Source of the DNA: Tomocerus qinae
Taxonomy: Eukaryota; Arthropoda; Collembola; Entomobryomorpha; Tomoceridae
DNA length: 64,000 bases
Direction: 5' to 3'
Assembly (NCBI GenBank): GCA_020055645.1
Contig: CM034546.1
Coordinates: 81,902,001 to 81,966,000, forward strand
Both the position numbers and the translations under genes were made by a program. This document shows positions 1 to 13,100 of this stretch, piece after piece (the first letter of the stretch is position 1; the number at the start of each line of letters is the position of its first letter). Under the pieces are notes generated by a model, which was not told the DNA's origin, ran no database searches, and saw only the letters and a list, made by a program, of their open reading frames with translations.

Positions 1-1000
1 CCTGACCAAAGGATATCTAAATAGGGAGAACGGCGACCGCTGGCTTAGGGCAACGAATCGATTGTTGCATGACTTTTAACATCATTTCACCATTTATTGT
101 TGATCTCCCTGATGCCAATGATTCCCAATTAATCCCATACAATATAAACTCGTCCATTTGGTGCAGGTTGGAAATCATTGTAGGTAATACAGTATTGTTC
201 TAGTCAGCTCTCATAATTTCCGAGCCGCGAAAACAAAACCTAAATTGAGAATTAGATGCACCACACTTAGTAGAACTGGATAAACCTTCGTTCCCGTAGC
301 CTATTTTAAGCTTATACTAGGGAGTATTCAAAATTAACATCACCTTTATAGAAGCCAGTCCCCATAACAATTTCACTCACCTTGATCTAACCTATATCTA
401 TTTATGTCTGTTAGGGTAAATTTGAATTTTAGCGCGTTGTCAGTTGGCTTGATCCAAGAAGGCATTATAGCTCATTATGGCTACACCAAAGCCTCTGCCT
501 TCTGCTTCTGGCCTTGTCCAACATACAATACAATCAAAACAAGTGACTGTAGCGCCACAGACCAGAAAGTGACCGTTCTATGCGCCAGGAAATATAAACA
601 CACCATCCCAACTTCCCACTTTCTGGTCTGTGTCTCTGATCCGCAATTATCCAACTAACGGGCTCGTTTACCGCTTCTAGTCTTATATATTAACTAGTGA
701 ACCCAGCTAAGGGGGAACCTAGCACCCAAAAGAATTTCAGCAGACCACCCATTACAGCAACAAAAACAATTCCAAAAAATCACCGGTACTTCACTTATAT
801 GTATATTGTTAACCAGTACTCCTGTCATTTAATTCTACAAAAAGGTGTGCAAACTGTCCCAAAAAAAGATGATATTATAATATTATTTGATGTTATAATA
901 ATTTATTATAATATTATTATTAATATAATATTATTAATAATTTTGAAAATTTTACATGTATAAGGAGCATGCATATACAGAATGCCGCATGATGATTAAA
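1..1000. other. AT-rich intergenic DNA, no gene recognised
   Basis: The short open frames here (for example 404-658 and 697-963) have no recognisable domain and read like chance frames. The one clear structure is a perfect 16-bp inverted repeat, CACAGACCAGAAAGTG at 556-571 and its complement at 617-632, separated by 45 nt. About 880-955 is almost pure A/T with ATAATATTATTA runs. Confidence 0.6.
556..632. repeat. 16-bp perfect inverted repeat (hairpin)
   Basis: The arms CACAGACCAGAAAGTG (556-571) and CACTTTCTGGTCTGTG (617-632) are exact reverse complements around a 45-nt spacer. I see no flanking duplication or promoter context, so the role is unknown. Confidence 0.7.
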
Positions 1001-1107
1001 ATAGCGAGGTTATTTAAATAACGAGGTTATTTAAATAAAGAGGTTATTTAAATAACGAGGTTATTTAAATAACGGGGTTATTTAAATAACGGGGCTATTT
1101 ATAAAAA
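1001..1107. repeat. 17-bp minisatellite (ATAACGAGGTTATTTAA)n
   Basis: About six 17-bp units, each carrying the palindrome TTATTTAAATAA, stand just upstream of the first HINE-like element. The 18-bp arrays at 27841-31865 are a TTAATT variant of the same motif, and similar short spacers occur at 2432-2488 and 7046-7101. The motif is therefore the usual spacer between consecutive elements. Confidence 0.8.
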
Positions 1108-2431
1108 CCTACAGCAAGCCGTAACAGAAGCTCGCCTGATTAAAGAATAACGTGTACACACTTTAGTAGACGAAAAGTACTCGAACGTAGCACAAAACCG
1201 AGCGTACGGATTTTGATCAAACTTTCAGAATTGGGTCTTTATATATGTAGCTATGACATATTAAAAATTCAGACATTGATATTATAAGGAAACGAAACTA
1301 TATTATTTGAAAAATCAACAGAAAATCAAAATTTATTAATGTTGACTATGAAAATCAACAGAAAATCAAAATTGATTAATGTTGACTATGAAAATCAACA
1401 GAAAATCAAAATTGATTAATGTTGACTATGAAAATCAACAGAAAATCAAAATTGATTAATGTTGACTATAAAAATCAACAGAAAATCAAAATTGATTAAT
1501 GTTGACTATGAAAATCAACAGAAAATCAAAATTGATTAATGTTGACTATGAAAATCAACAGAAAATCAAAATTGATTAATGTTGACTATGAAAATTAACA
1601 GAAAATCAAAATTGATTAATGTTGACTATGAAAATCAACAGAAAATCAAAATTGATTAATGTTGACTATGAAAATCAACAGAAAATCAAAGTTGATTAAT
1701 GTTGACAATGAAAATCAACAGAAAATCAAAAATGATTAATGCTGACTATGAAAATTAACAGAAAATCAAAGTTGATTAATGTTGACTATGAAAATCAACA
1801 GAAAATCAAAAATGATTAATGTTGACTGAAAATTAACAGAAAATCAAAATTGATTAATGTTGACTATGAAAATCAACAGAAAATCAAAATTGATTAATGT
1901 TGACTATGAAAATCAACAGAAAATCATAATTAACTAATATTGAGTATTAAAATCAAAAGAAAATCAAAATCGGTTAATATTAACTATCAAAATGAAAAGA
2001 TGTAAAAAAATGTAAATTTGACTATAAAATTGAATATAAATCCAAAATAGATTTATTTCCGTCTTTTAGCAGAGATATTTTGGTTTTATTTACTTTATTA
2101 TAAAATCTCAAATTTGGTAGAAGCGGTATGATATATTTTATACTATCCCGCTAACAATTGATAGGAAACGCAATTGAACTTTTTAATACCCATTTTTCAC
2201 TTTAACTATCAAAATGAAGACAAAGTGAGCGCGCGGTATCTCAGCAACCTATGGACCGATTTACCCCCAATTCAATAGGGATCGTCAGTGGTCCATAGGC
2301 ATTGTTTTTGCCAAGTTTGGTCAATATCCGTCATTGCTTTCGAAAGTTATCGTGGGGACGGACGGATGTACGGACGTACGGACGTACGGACAGACTGTGC
2401 GGTTCTATAAGCTGCCTTATTCAGGCGAGCT
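1108..2431 (+). mobile_element. HINE/DINE-like non-autonomous element, copy 1
   Basis: The element opens with CCTACAGCAAGCCGTAACAG followed by AGCTCGCCTGA. A core of about seventeen 40-bp monomers (about 1311-1985) follows, then a conserved unique tail with a GACAAAGTGAGCGCGCGG motif, a (GGAC/GTAC)n microsatellite, and CTATAAGCTGCC, and it closes with TCAGGCGAGCT. The 5' AGCTCGCCTGA and 3' TCAGGCGAGCT are exact inverted repeats. Subterminal inverted repeats, tandem core and a GTCY-type microsatellite are the plan of Helentron-associated elements (DINE-1, mini-me, pearl). The class assignment is inference. Confidence 0.65.
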
Positions 2432-2488
2432 AAAACGGGGTTATTGACAATAACAAGGTTATTTAAAATAATGGGGACATTTAAAAAA

Positions 2489-4056
2489 CCTACAGCAAAC
2501 CGTAACAGAAGCTCGCCTGAGTAAAGGTTAACGTGTACACATTTTGGTAGACGAAAAGAACTCGCACGTAACACAAAACCGAACGTACGGATTTTGATCA
2601 AACTTTCAGAATTGAGTCTTTATATATGTAGCTACGACATATTAAAAATTCAAACATTGATATTATGAGGAAACGAAGCTATATTATTTGAAAAATCAAC
2701 AAAAAAATCAAAATTGATAATTGTTGATTAGGAAAATCAACAAAAAACTAAAATTGATAATAGTTGATTAAGAAAATCAACAGAAAATCAAAATTGATAA
2801 TTGTTGATTGGGAAAATCAACAGAAAATCAAAATTGATAATTGTTGATTGGGAAAATCAACAAAAATCAAAATTGATTACTGTTGACTATGAAAATAAAC
2901 AGAAAATCAAAACTAATTAATGTTGACTATGAAAATCCACAGAAACTTAATATTGATTACTGTTGACTATAAAAATCAACAGAAAATCAAAACTGATTAA
3001 TGTTGACTATGAAAATCAAGAGAAATTTGATTATCATAATCAATACAAAATCAAAATTTATTAATATTGACTATTAAAATCAACAGAAATTTGATTATCA
3101 TAATCAATACAAAATCAAAATATATTAATATTGACTATCAAAATCAATACATAATGAAAATTTATTAATATTGACTATCAAAAGCATACATAATGAAAAT
3201 ATATTAATATTGACTATCAGAGTCAATACATAATGAAAATATATTAATATTGACTAGTAAAGTCAATATATAATGAAAATATATTAATATTGACTACTAA
3301 AGTCAATACATAATGAAAATATATTAATATTGACTACTAAAGTCAATACATAATGAAAATATATTAATATTGACTATTAAAGTCATTACATAATGAAAAT
3401 ATATTAATATTGACTATTAAAGTCAATACATAATGAAAATATTAATATTGACTACTAAAGTCAATACATAATGAAAATATATTAATATTGACTATTAAAG
3501 TCAATACATAATGAAAATATATTAATATTGACTATTAAAGTGAATACATAATGAAAATATATTAATATTGACTATTAAAGTGAATACATAATGAAAATAT
3601 ATTAATATTGACTATTAAAGTGAATACATAATGAAAATATATTAATATTGACTATTAAAATCAAGACAACTTGAAACAGATTCGTTGTTTTACTTTTGAG
3701 TGTAATTTTCCGTTTTTGTTATTTTACTATCTAATTTCAGTTTTAGTAGAAGCGGCATGATTTATTTTATACTATCTCGCTAACAATATATAGGAAACGG
3801 TATTACAATTTTCAATGCCCAATTTTCTCTTTGACTATCAAAATGAAGACAAAGTGAGCGCGCGGTATCTCAGCAATCAATGGACCGATTAACCCCAAAA
3901 TCAATAGGGATCGTCAGTGGTCCATAGGCATTGTATCTGCCAAGTTTGGTTAATATCCGTCTTTGCGTTCGAAAGTTATCGTGGGTACGGACGGACGGAC
4001 GGACGGACGTACGGACAGACTGTGTGGTTCTATAAGCTCGCTTCCTCAGGCGAGCT
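2489..4056 (+). mobile_element. HINE/DINE-like element, copy 2
   Basis: Same architecture as copy 1: hairpin start, AGCTCGCCTGAGT, core array about 2693-3665, conserved tail, (ACGG)n at about 3985-4015 and TCAGGCGAGCT end. Its core has drifted to a different monomer rich in TCAATACATAATGAAAATAT, so each element homogenises its own core. Short frames at 2347-2601 and 3917-4132 are chance reads through the conserved ends. Confidence 0.65.
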
Positions 4057-4060
4057 AAAA

Positions 4061-5386
4061 CCTACGGCAAGCCGTAACAGAAGCTCGCCTGATCAAAGGG
4101 GACCGTGTACACATTTTTTGGTAGAAAAATAATAGAAATACATTTATTTTGATTAGTAAATTGTTATTCAAATTAGTTCAATATTAATCAATTTTGATTT
4201 AATAGATTAATATTGACTATTAAAATCAATAGAAAATCAAAATAGATTAATATTGACTATTAAAATCAATAGAAAATCAAAATAGATTAATATTGACTAT
4301 TAAAATAAATAGAAAATCAAAATAGATTAATGTTGACCCTAAAAATCAATAGAAAATCAAAGTAGATTAATATTGACTATTCAAATCATAAGAAAATCAA
4401 AATTGATTAATATTGACTATTCAAATCAACATAAAATCAAAATAGATTAATATTGACTATTAAAATCAACATAAAATCAAAATAGATTAATATTGACTAT
4501 TAAAATCAACATAAAATCAAAATAGATTAATATTGACTATTAAAATCAACATAAAATCAAAATAGATTAATATTGACTATTAAAATCAATAGAAAATCAA
4601 AGTAGATTAATATTGACTATTAAAATCATAAGAAAATCAAAATGGATTAATATTGACTATTAAAATCAACATAAAATCAAAATAGATTAATATTGACTAT
4701 TAAAATCAACATAAAATCAAAGTTGATTAATGTTGAGTATCAAAATCAAAAGATAATCAAAATAGATTAATATTGACTGTTAAAATAAACAAAAAATCAA
4801 AATTGACTAATATTGAGTATCAAAATAAACAAAAAATCAAAATTGACTAATATTGAGTATCAAAATAAACAAAAAATCAAAGTTGATTAATATTCAGTAA
4901 CAGTATACAAATCAAAAGAAAATCAAAATCGGTATAATTGTTGACTATGAAAATCAAAAGCAATTCGAAAAATGTAAATTTGACTATCAATTTGCATATA
5001 AATTCGAAATTGATTTACTTCCGTCCTACAATAGGTATTTTCCAGTTTTATTGAATTTATTATAAAATCTTAAATTTTGTCGAAGCGGCATTTAATATTT
5101 TGTACTATCCCGCTAACAATCCATAGGAAGCACATTTGAACTTTTAATGTCCATTTAATGTCACATTTTCATTTTGACTATTAAAATGAAGACAAAGTGA
5201 GCGCGCAGCATCTCATCAACCTATGGGCCAATGTGGCCCATTTCCAAAACTTTGTCACAGAAAATCATAGGCAATGTTTTTGCCCAGTTTAGTTGAAATC
5301 CATCAATGTCTTCAAAAGTTATCGTGTAAACGGACGGACGGACGGACGGACTGTGCGATTCTATAAGCTGCCTATTCAGGCGAGCT
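4061..5386 (+). mobile_element. HINE/DINE-like element, copy 3
   Basis: It follows copy 2 after only AAAA. Core monomers at about 4140-4985 are a third variant (AGATTAATATTGACTATTAA). The tail contains GACAAAGTGAGCGCGCAGC, then (GGAC)n at about 5331-5351, CTATAAGCTGCC and the closing TCAGGCGAGCT. Direct abutment gives TCAGGCGAGCT-AAAA-CCTACAGCAAGCCGT...AGCTCGCCTGA, which makes each junction a long potential cruciform. Confidence 0.65.
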
Positions 5387-5390
5387 AAAA

Positions 5391-7045
5391 CCTACAGCAA
5401 GCCGTAACAGAAGCTCGCCTGAGTAAAAGGGACCGTGTGCACAGAAAATCAAAATTGATTATGATTTTGTAAAGTGAACACTAATTCAAATAAGTTTAGT
5501 ATAATTCATTATCCAAAATAAAAACCAACAGCAAATCAAAATAGATTGATGTTGACTATCAAAATCACCAGAAAATCAAAATACCTAGATTATTATTGAG
5601 TATCAAAATAAACAAATTCAAAATTGATTAACGTTGACTATGAAAATCAACCGAAAATCAAAATATAGATTATTGTTGACTATCAAAATCAACAGAAAAT
5701 CAAAATTGATTAATGTTGACTATGAAAATCAACAGAAAATCAAAATTGATATAATTGTTGATTATCAAAATCCACAGAAAATCAAAATTGATTAATTTTA
5801 AGTATCAAAATCAAAAGAAAATCAAAATTGATTAATTTTGAGTATCATAATCAACAGAAAATCAAAATTGATTAATATTGAGTGTCAAAATCGAAAGAAA
5901 ATCAAAAATAATTAATACTGAGTGTTAAAATTAACAGAAAATCTAAATTGATAAAAATTGTGTATTAACCTTTTGGCTACCAAATAACTGGGAAATATTT
6001 AGTCCCCAAATCCCCTGTTACTGAGGTAATGAAAAGTGCAATCTACCAACATAGGCTAGTGAATTGAATTTATTTACTCATTGGTTTCACTGTTAGGAAA
6101 ACTAAACAAATGCATTTCAAAATTCTTTACCAATGCCACTTTGATCCCGAATATTTTTGTTCAAGATTTTGAAAAATTACTGCCGTAAATTGTAAAGTAA
6201 TTTAAAAATTTAAAATAAAATTTATTTTCAGCAAGAAATGAAAGGCAAACCTTAGGGGTACTACCGGTTGCCTACAGGTCTTACAATTGCCGAATTTTGT
6301 ATAATATTATGCCTGACGGGTTCGGGCATAGTAGAATCTAGGAATACATCTATGTCATGTATTTGGGAACTGTGACCTGTTTATATGACTACATGTATGT
6401 CATGTATTTGGGAACAGGGACTTGATTTTGTGACTACATGTATGTCATGTATTTGGGAACTGTGACTTGTTTATATGACTACATGTAGGTCATGTATTTG
6501 GGAACAGTGACTTGTTTACATAACTACATGACATACATGTATTTGGCAGCCAAAAGGTTAATATCAACAGAAAATCAAAGTTGATTAATGTAAATTATGA
6601 AAATCAATATAAAATCAAAGTACATTAATAATAACTATGAAATACAAAAACAATTGAAAAAGATTGGTTTTGATCCCATAACAAGTTTTTACCAATTTTA
6701 GTGGCTTTACTATAAAATTTAAAAGTCGCTAGAAGCGGTATGATATATTTTATACTATCGTGCTAACAATTTATAGTTTTATAGGAAACGCAATTGAACT
6801 TTTGATGTCCATTTTATGCTACTTTTTTACTTTGGCTATCAAAATGATAACAAAGTGAGCGCGCGGCTTCTCAGCAACATATTGACCGACTTAAACCAAA
6901 ATGAATAGGGTTCGTCAACGGTCTATAGGCATTGTTTTTGCTGAGTTTGGTCAACTTCCGTTTTTGACTTCAGAAGTTACAGTGTTGGCGAACGGACGGA
7001 CGGACGGACTGTGCGATTCTATAAGCTCGCTTCCTCAGGCGAGCT
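5391..7045 (+). mobile_element. HINE/DINE-like element, copy 4, with nested MITE
   Basis: Same start and end blocks as the neighbours. The core is short and degenerate (about 5440-5964 and 6562-6650), and the copy is interrupted by a TTAA-flanked element at 5969-6557. The same degenerate core without that insertion is present at about 28600-29060, 30470-30930 and 34085-34450, so this copy belongs to the subfamily later amplified at 28-35 kb. Confidence 0.65.
5969..6557. mobile_element. TTAA-site MITE (piggyBac-like) with internal repeats
   Basis: The 589-bp insert has terminal inverted repeats CCTTTTGGCTACCAAATA and TATTTGGCAGCCAAAAGG (one mismatch) and is flanked by TTAA at 5965-5968 and 6558-6561. 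Uninterrupted paralogues reading GTATTAATATCAAC occur near 28976, 30834 and 34360, which confirms insertion at TTAA. TTAA duplication is the hallmark of the piggyBac superfamily. The interior carries about four imperfect repeats around CATGTATTTGGGAAC (about 6342-6545). It encodes no transposase. Confidence 0.8.
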
Positions 7046-7101
7046 AAACCGAAGTTAATTAAAATAACGAGATTAATTAAAATAACGAGGTTAATTAAAA
7101 A
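7046..7101. repeat. 18-bp spacer repeats (AATAACGAGGTTAATTAA)
   Basis: About three 18-bp units separate copies 4 and 5. They match the expanded arrays at 27841-31865 and may be the seed form of those arrays. Confidence 0.75.
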
Positions 7102-7199
7102 CCTACGGCAAGCCGTAACAGAAGCTCGCCTGAGTGAAGGGGACCGTGTACACAGTTTTAGTAGAATAATAGAAATAGGTTTATTTTCATTTCAATTGG

Positions 7200-10100
7200 C
7201 TAATATTGAGTATCAAAATCAAAATGTATGAATGTTGAACATCAAAGTCAACAGAAAATCAAAATTGATTAATGTTGACTATGAAAATCAACAGAAAATC
7301 AAAATATATAATTGTTAACTATGAAAATCAACAGAAACTCAAAACAGATTAACATTGATTATCAAAATCAACAGAAAATCAAAATAAATAATTGTTGACT
7401 AAGAAAATCAACAGAAACTCAAAACAGATTAAGATTGACAATGAAAAACAACAGAAAATCAAAATTGATTAATGTTGAATATGAAAATCAACAGAAAATC
7501 AAAATTGATTAATGTTGAATATGAAAATCAACAGAAAATCAAAATTGATTAATGTTGACTGAATACCAACAGAAAATCAAAATTGATTAACGTTGACTAT
7601 GAAAATCAACAGAAAATCAAAATATATAATTGTTGACTATGAAAATCAACAGAAAATCAAAATTGATTAATGTTGACTATGAAAATCAACAGAAAATCAA
7701 AATATATAATTGTTGACTATGAAAATCAACAGAAAATCAAAATTGATTAGTGTTGACTATGAAAAGCAACAGAAAATCAAAATTTATTAATGTTGACTAT
7801 GAAAATCAACAGAAAATCAAAATTGATTAATGTTGACTATCAAAAGAAACAGAAAATCAAAATTTTAATAATGTTGACTATCAAAATCAACAGAAAATCA
7901 AAATATATTAATGTTGACTATCAAAAGAAACAGAAAATCAAAATTGATAATTGTTAACTATGAAAATCAACAGAAAATCAAAATGTATGAATGTTGAACA
8001 TCAAAGTCAACAGAAAACCAAAGCAGATTAACATTGATTATGAAAATCAAAAGAAAATCAAAATAAATAATTGTTGACTATGAAAATCAACAGAAACTCA
8101 AAACAGATTAACATTGATTATCAAAATCAACAGAAAATCAAAATAAATAATTGTTGACTAAGAAAATCAACAGAAACTCAAAACAGATTAAGATTGACAA
8201 TGAAAAACAACAGAAAATCAAAATTGATTAATGTTGAATATGAAAATCAACAGAAAATCAAAATTGATTAATGTTGAAATATGAAAATCAACAGAAAATC
8301 AAAATTGATTAATGTTGAATATGAAAATCAACAGAAAATCAAAATTGATTAATGTTGACTGAATACCAACAGAAAATCAAAATTGATTAACGTTGACTAT
8401 GAAAATCAACAGAAAATCAAAATATATAATTGTTGACTATGAAAATCAACAGAAAATCAAAATTGATTAATGTTGACTATGAAAATCAACAGAAAATCAA
8501 AATATATAATTGTTGACTATGAAAATCAACAGAAAATCAAAATTGATTAATGTTGACTATGAAAATCAACAGAAAGTCAAAATTGATAATTGTTAACTAT
8601 GAAAATCAACAGAAAATCAAAATGTATGAATATTGAACATCAAAGTCAACAGAAAACCAAAGCAGATTAACATTGATTATGAAAATCAACAGAAAATCAA
8701 AATTGATTAATGTTGACTGAATACCAACAGAAAATCAAAATTGATTAACGTTGACTATGAAAATCAACAGAAAATCAAAATTGATTAATGTTGACTATGA
8801 AAATCAACAGAAACTCAAAACAGATTAACATTGATTATCAAAATCAACAGAAAATCAAAATAAATAATTGTTGACTAAGAAAATCAACAGAAACTCAAAA
8901 CAGATTAAGATTGACAATGAAAAACAACAGAAAATCAAAATTGATAAATGTTGAATATGGAAATCAACAGAAAATCAAAATTGATTAATGTTGAATATGA
9001 AAATCAACAGAAAATCAAAATTGATTAATGTTGACTGAATACCAACAGAATATCAAAATTGATTAACGTTGACTATGAAAATCAAGAGAAAATCAAAATA
9101 TATAATTGTTGACTATGAAAATCAACAGAAAATTAAAATTGATTAATGTTGACTATGAAAATCAACAGAAAATCAAAATATATAATTGTTGACTATGAAA
9201 ATCAACAGAAAATCAAAATATATAATTGTTGACTATGAAAATCAACAGAAAATCAAAATATATAATTGTTGACTATGAAAATCAACAGAAAATCAAAATT
9301 GATTAATGTTGACTATGAAAATCAACAGAAAGTCAAAATTGATAATTGTTAACTATGAAAATCAACAGAAAATCAAAATTGATTAATATTGACTATGAAA
9401 ATCAACAGAAAGTCAAAATAGATAATTGTTAACTATGAAAATCAACAGAAAGTCAAAATAGATAATTGTTAACTATGAAAATCAGCAGAAAATCAAAATT
9501 GGTAATTGCTAACTATGAAAATCAACAGAAAATCAAAATTGATAATTGTTAACTATGAAAATCAACAGAAAATCAAAATTGATAATTGTTAACTATGAAA
9601 ATCAACAGAAAATCAAAATTGATTAGTGTTGACTATGAAAATCAACAGAAAGTCAAAATTGATAAAAATCAACAGAAAATCAAAATTGATAATTGTTAAC
9701 TATGGAAATCAACAGAAAATCAAAATTGATAATTGTTAACTATGAAAATCTATAGAAAATCAAAATAGGTAGTTGCTGACTTTGAAAATCAACAGAAAAT
9801 CAAAATAGGTAATTGCTGACTATGAAAATCAACAGAAAATCAAAATATATAATCGTTGACTATGAAAATCAACAGAAAATTAAAATTGATTAATTTTGAA
9901 TATGAAAATCAACAGAAAATCAAAATATATAATTGTTAACTATGAAAATCAACAGAAAATCAAAATTAATTAATATTGACTATGAAAATCAACAGAAAGT
10001 CAAAATTGATAATTGTTAACTATGAAAATCAACAGAAAATCAAAATTGGTAATTGTTAACTATGAAAATCAACAGAAAATCAAAATTGATAATTGTTAAC

Positions 10101-13100
10101 TATGAAAATCAACAGAAAATCAAAATTGATTAATGTTGACTATGAAAATCAACAGAAAATCAAAATTGATAATTGTTAACTATGAAAATCAACAGAAAAT
10201 CAAAATTGATTAATATTGACTATGAAAATCAACAAAAAGTCAAAATTGATAATTGTTAACTATGAAAATCAACAGAAAATCAAAATTGATTAATGTTGAC
10301 TATGAAAATCAACAGAAAGTCAAAATTGATAATTGTTAACTATGAAAATCAACAGAAAATCAAAATTGGTAATTGTTAACTATGAAAATCAACAGAAAAT
10401 CAAAATTGATAATTGTTAACTATGAAAATCAACAGAAAATCAAAATTGATAATTGTTAACTATGAAAATTAACAGAAAGTCAAAATTGATAAAAATCAAC
10501 AGAAAATCAAAATTGATAATTGTTAACTATGGAAATCAACAGAAAATCAAAATTGATAATTGTCAACTACGGAAATCAACAGAAAATCAAAATTGATAAT
10601 TGTTAACTATGAAAATCAACAGAAAATCAAAATGTATGAATGTTGAACATCAAAGTCAACAGAAAACCAAAGCAGATTAACATTGATTATGAAAATCAAC
10701 AGAAAATCAAAATAAATAATTGTTGACTATGAAAATTAACAGAAACTCAAAACAGATTAACATTGATTATCAAAATCAACAGAAAATCAAAATAAATAAT
10801 TGCTGACTAAGAAAATCAACAGAAACTCAAAACAGATTAAGATTGACAATGAAAAACAACAGAAAATCAAAATTGATTAATGTTGACTGAATACCAACAG
10901 AAAATCAAAATTGATTAACGTTGACTATGAAAATCAACAGAAAATCAAAATATATAATTGTTGACTATGAAAATCAACAGAAAATCAAAATTGATTAATG
11001 TTGACTATGAAAATCAACAGAAAATCAAAATATATAATTGTTGACTATGAAAATCAACAGAAAATCAAAATTGATTAATGTTGACTATGAAAATCAACAG
11101 AAAGTCAAAATTGATAATTGTTGACTATGAAAATCAACAGAAAATCAAAATGTATGAATGTTGAACATCAAAGTCAACAGAAAACCAAAGCAGATTAACA
11201 TTGATTATGAAAATCAACAGAAAATCAAAATAAATAATTGTTGACTATGAAAATCAACAGAAACTCAAAACAGATTAACATTGATTATCAAAATCAACAG
11301 AAAATCAAAATAAATAATTGTTGACTAAGAAAATCAACAGAAACTCAAAACAGATTAAGATTGACAATGAAAAACAACAGAAAATCAAAATTGATAAATG
11401 TTGAATATGGAAATCAACAGAAAATCAAAATTGATTAATGTTGAATATGAAAATCAACAGAAAATCAAAATTGATTAATGTTGACTGAATACCAACAGAA
11501 TATCAAAATTGATTAACGTTGACTATGAAATTTAACAGAAAATCAAAATATATAATCGTTGACTATGAAAATCAACAGAAAATTAAAATTGATTAATGTT
11601 GACTATGAAAATCAACAGAAAATCAAAATATATAATTGTTGACTATGAAAATCAACAGAAAATCAAAATATATAATTAATGACTATGAAAATCAACAGAA
11701 AATCAAAATTGATTAATGTTGACTAAGAAAATCAACAGAAAGTCAAAATTGATAATTGTTAACCATGAAAATCAACAGAAAATCAAAATTGATTAATATT
11801 GACTATGAAAATCAACAGAAAGTCAAAATTGATAATTGTTAACTATGAAAATCAACAGAAAATCAAAATTGGTAATTGTTAACTATGAAAATCAACAGAA
11901 AATCAAAATTGATAATTGTTAACTATGAAAATCAACAGAAAATCAAAATTGATAATTGTTGACTATGAAAATCAACAGAAAATCAAAATTGATAATTGTT
12001 AACTATGAAAATCAACAGAAAATCAAAATTGATTAATATTGACTATGAAAATCAACAAAAAGTCAAAATTGATAATTGTTAACTATGAAAATCAACAGAA
12101 AATCAAAATTGATTAATGTTGACTATGAAAATCAACAGAAAGTCAAAATTGATAATTGTTAACTATGAAAATCAACAGAAAATCAAAATTGGTAATTGTT
12201 AACTATGAAAATCAACAGAAAATCAAAATTGATAATTGTTAACTATGAAAATCAACAGAAAATCAAAATTGATAATTGTTAACTATGAAAATTAACAGAA
12301 AGTCAAAATTGATAAAAATCAACAGAAAATCAAAATTGATAATTGTTAACTATGGAAATCAACAGAAAATCAAAATTGATAATTGTCAACTACGGAAATC
12401 AACAGAAAATCAAAATTGATAATTGTTAACTATGAAAATCAACAGAAAATCAAAATGTATGAATGTTGAACATCAAAGTCAACAGAAAACCAAAGCAGAT
12501 TAACATTGATTATGAAAATCAACAGAAAATCAAAATAAATAATTGTTGACTATGAAAATTAACAGAAACTCAAAACAGATTAACATTGATTATCAAAATC
12601 AACAGAAAATCAAAATAAATAATTGCTGACTAAGAAAATCAACAGAAACTCAAAACAGATTAAGATTGACAATGAAAAACAACAGAAAATCAAAATTGAT
12701 TAATGTTGACTGAATACCAACAGAAAATCAAAATTGATTAACGTTGACTATGAAAATCAACAGAAAATCAAAATATATAATTGTTGACTATGAAAATCAA
12801 CAGAAAATCAAAATTGATTAATGTTGACTATGAAAATCAACAGAAAATCAAAATATATAATTGTTGACTATGAAAATCAACAGAAAATCAAAATTGATTA
12901 ATGTTGACTATGAAAATCAACAGAAAATCAAAATATATAATTGTTGACTATGAAAATCAACAGAAAATCAAAATTGATTAATGTTGACTATGAAAATCAA
13001 CAGAAAGTCAAAATTGATAATTGTTAACTATGAAAATCAACAGAAAATCAAAATGTATGAATGTTGAACATCAAAGTCAACAGAAAACCAAAGCAGATTA

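Noticed and set aside
2421..2436. Canonical Helitron 3' end (CTRR) from GAGCTAA
   Set aside because: The ending CTAA fits CTRR, but the 5' end is not TC and the mapped insertion site is A|A and not A|T. A Helentron-type element fits better than a canonical Helitron.
2347..4132. Frames at 2347-2601 and 3917-4132, and similar ones at 23357-23548 and 24629-24859
   Set aside because: They are readings through the conserved HINE ends and (GGAC)n. The same peptides (for example MIKIRTFGFVLRA) recur with every element copy.
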